A DNA stretch of 64,000 nucleotides, from contig NZ_CP108383.1 of the NCBI RefSeq assembly GCF_035958815.1, forward strand, positions 5,890,001 to 5,954,000, written 5' to 3'. Position 1 is the first letter of the stretch, and every line of letters starts with the position of its first letter. The DNA is from Nocardia sp. NBC_01327 (GTDB lineage Bacteria; Actinomycetota; Actinomycetes; Mycobacteriales; Mycobacteriaceae). Shown here piece after piece: positions 63,584 to 64,000 of the stretch. The position numbers and the translations under genes were made by a program. The notes beneath the pieces were generated by a model. The model worked only from the letters and a program-made list of their open reading frames with translations, did no database searches and was not told where the DNA came from.

Positions 63584-63742
63584 CCCCTACCTCGCTCGCA
63601 AGAGACGTTCGCGCAGCTCGGCGACGCGGTACGATGCGAACGTCGTATCTGGTTGCCGCACAACACCTCACGAAGAGTGGACAACGGCCAGGCCTGTCTT
63701 TACCGGCCATCCGCCGTGCGCTCGGGATCTGGCGGGGCGCAA

Positions 63743-64000
63743 TCACTTGCCGAAGAACATCAGTTCCCAGACCGCGGTCGGGCTCGAATACTCCTCGACG
63801 ACATTGCCGCCACGGAAGACGCGCACCGTGGCCTCACCCGTGAAGCGGTGGTAGGCGCCGTCGAAACCGGTCAGCCGGGACACGACCCCGCGCGCGAACG
63901 AGTTCGGGATGATCTTGTCGAGGAACTTCGCGACCAGCAGATTCTTCTTGCGCCACAGGGTGATTTCGTATCGCAGGTCGTCATCGGGCACCTCGTACTC
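63743..64000 (-). CDS. Hypothetical protein, C-terminal part, cut by the window edge
   Basis: The frame is open to the right edge and ends at 63743. Visible residues: EYEVPDDDLRYEITLWRKKN, LLVAKFLDKIIPNSFARGV, FDGAYHRFTGEATVRVFRGG and EYSSPTAVWELMFFGK. Mixed beta strands and charged helices with normal codon use indicate a real gene. An internal GTG at 63991 is not needed as start. Family not recognised. Confidence 0.65.
   Translation of the reverse strand, partial: EYEVPDDDLRYEITLWRKKNLLVAKFLDKIIPNSFARGVVSRLTGFDGAYHRFTGEATVRVFRGGNVVEEYSSPTAVWELMFFGK

Overview
The window is high-GC DNA with GTG and TTG starts, dense overlapping reading frames and actinobacterial gene families: XRE/DUF5753 with DUF397 or DUF6879, secreted LVIVD-repeat and DUF305 proteins, malate synthase G, GuaB1, and IdeR-type iron boxes. 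It is chromosomal sequence from a mycolate-group actinomycete, most likely Nocardia or a close relative. No rRNA, tRNA, transposase, integrase or CRISPR array was found.

Layout. 0-2.8 kb is a glyoxylate/hydroxypyruvate cluster (gcl cut by the window edge, glxR, hyi) with a divergent IclR regulator. 2.8-3.2 kb is a repeat cluster. 3.2-9.0 kb encodes a three-gene chaperone module: a Sel1-repeat membrane protein, a GrpE-like protein and an 830-residue Hsp70. 9-22 kb holds an XRE/DUF397 pair, an SDR, a frameshifted membrane-helix protein, an MFS exporter with TetR, an NTF2-like protein with PadR, an O-methyltransferase, ureABC without accessory genes, and an MprB-like kinase without a response regulator.

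22-30 kb is accessory. It has a recombinase-like protein and a DUF6879-XRE-DUF6879 cluster, then (27.3-30.2 kb) a small helical protein and an NB-ARC/TPR protein of the STAND (NLR-like) class. The C terminus of the small protein and the N terminus of the STAND protein share a short Asn/Gly motif. This is the arrangement expected for amyloid-motif signalling from an NLR-like sensor to a membrane-active effector, and it is the most interesting system here. A 16-bp direct repeat flanks this segment.

30-39.5 kb carries an HD phosphohydrolase, an Fbp-type ABC transporter translationally coupled to a metallophosphoesterase, and a FecCD-type siderophore importer behind an IdeR box. 39.5-49 kb has blaI/blaR-like genes, a DEAD-box helicase, guaB1 and two CNNM/CorC-type membrane proteins. 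50-57 kb has LVIVD and DUF305 proteins, SDRs and an acyl-CoA dehydrogenase operon. glcB is at 57.4 kb, followed by MarR- and MerR-controlled genes, hsp20 and degraded small genes.

The order thioesterase - blaI/blaR - guaB1 - two CNNM proteins - glcB, with ureABC at the far end, recalls the Rv1837c-Rv1850 region of Mycobacterium tuberculosis. The accessory genes and iron transporters look like material inserted into an old conserved block.
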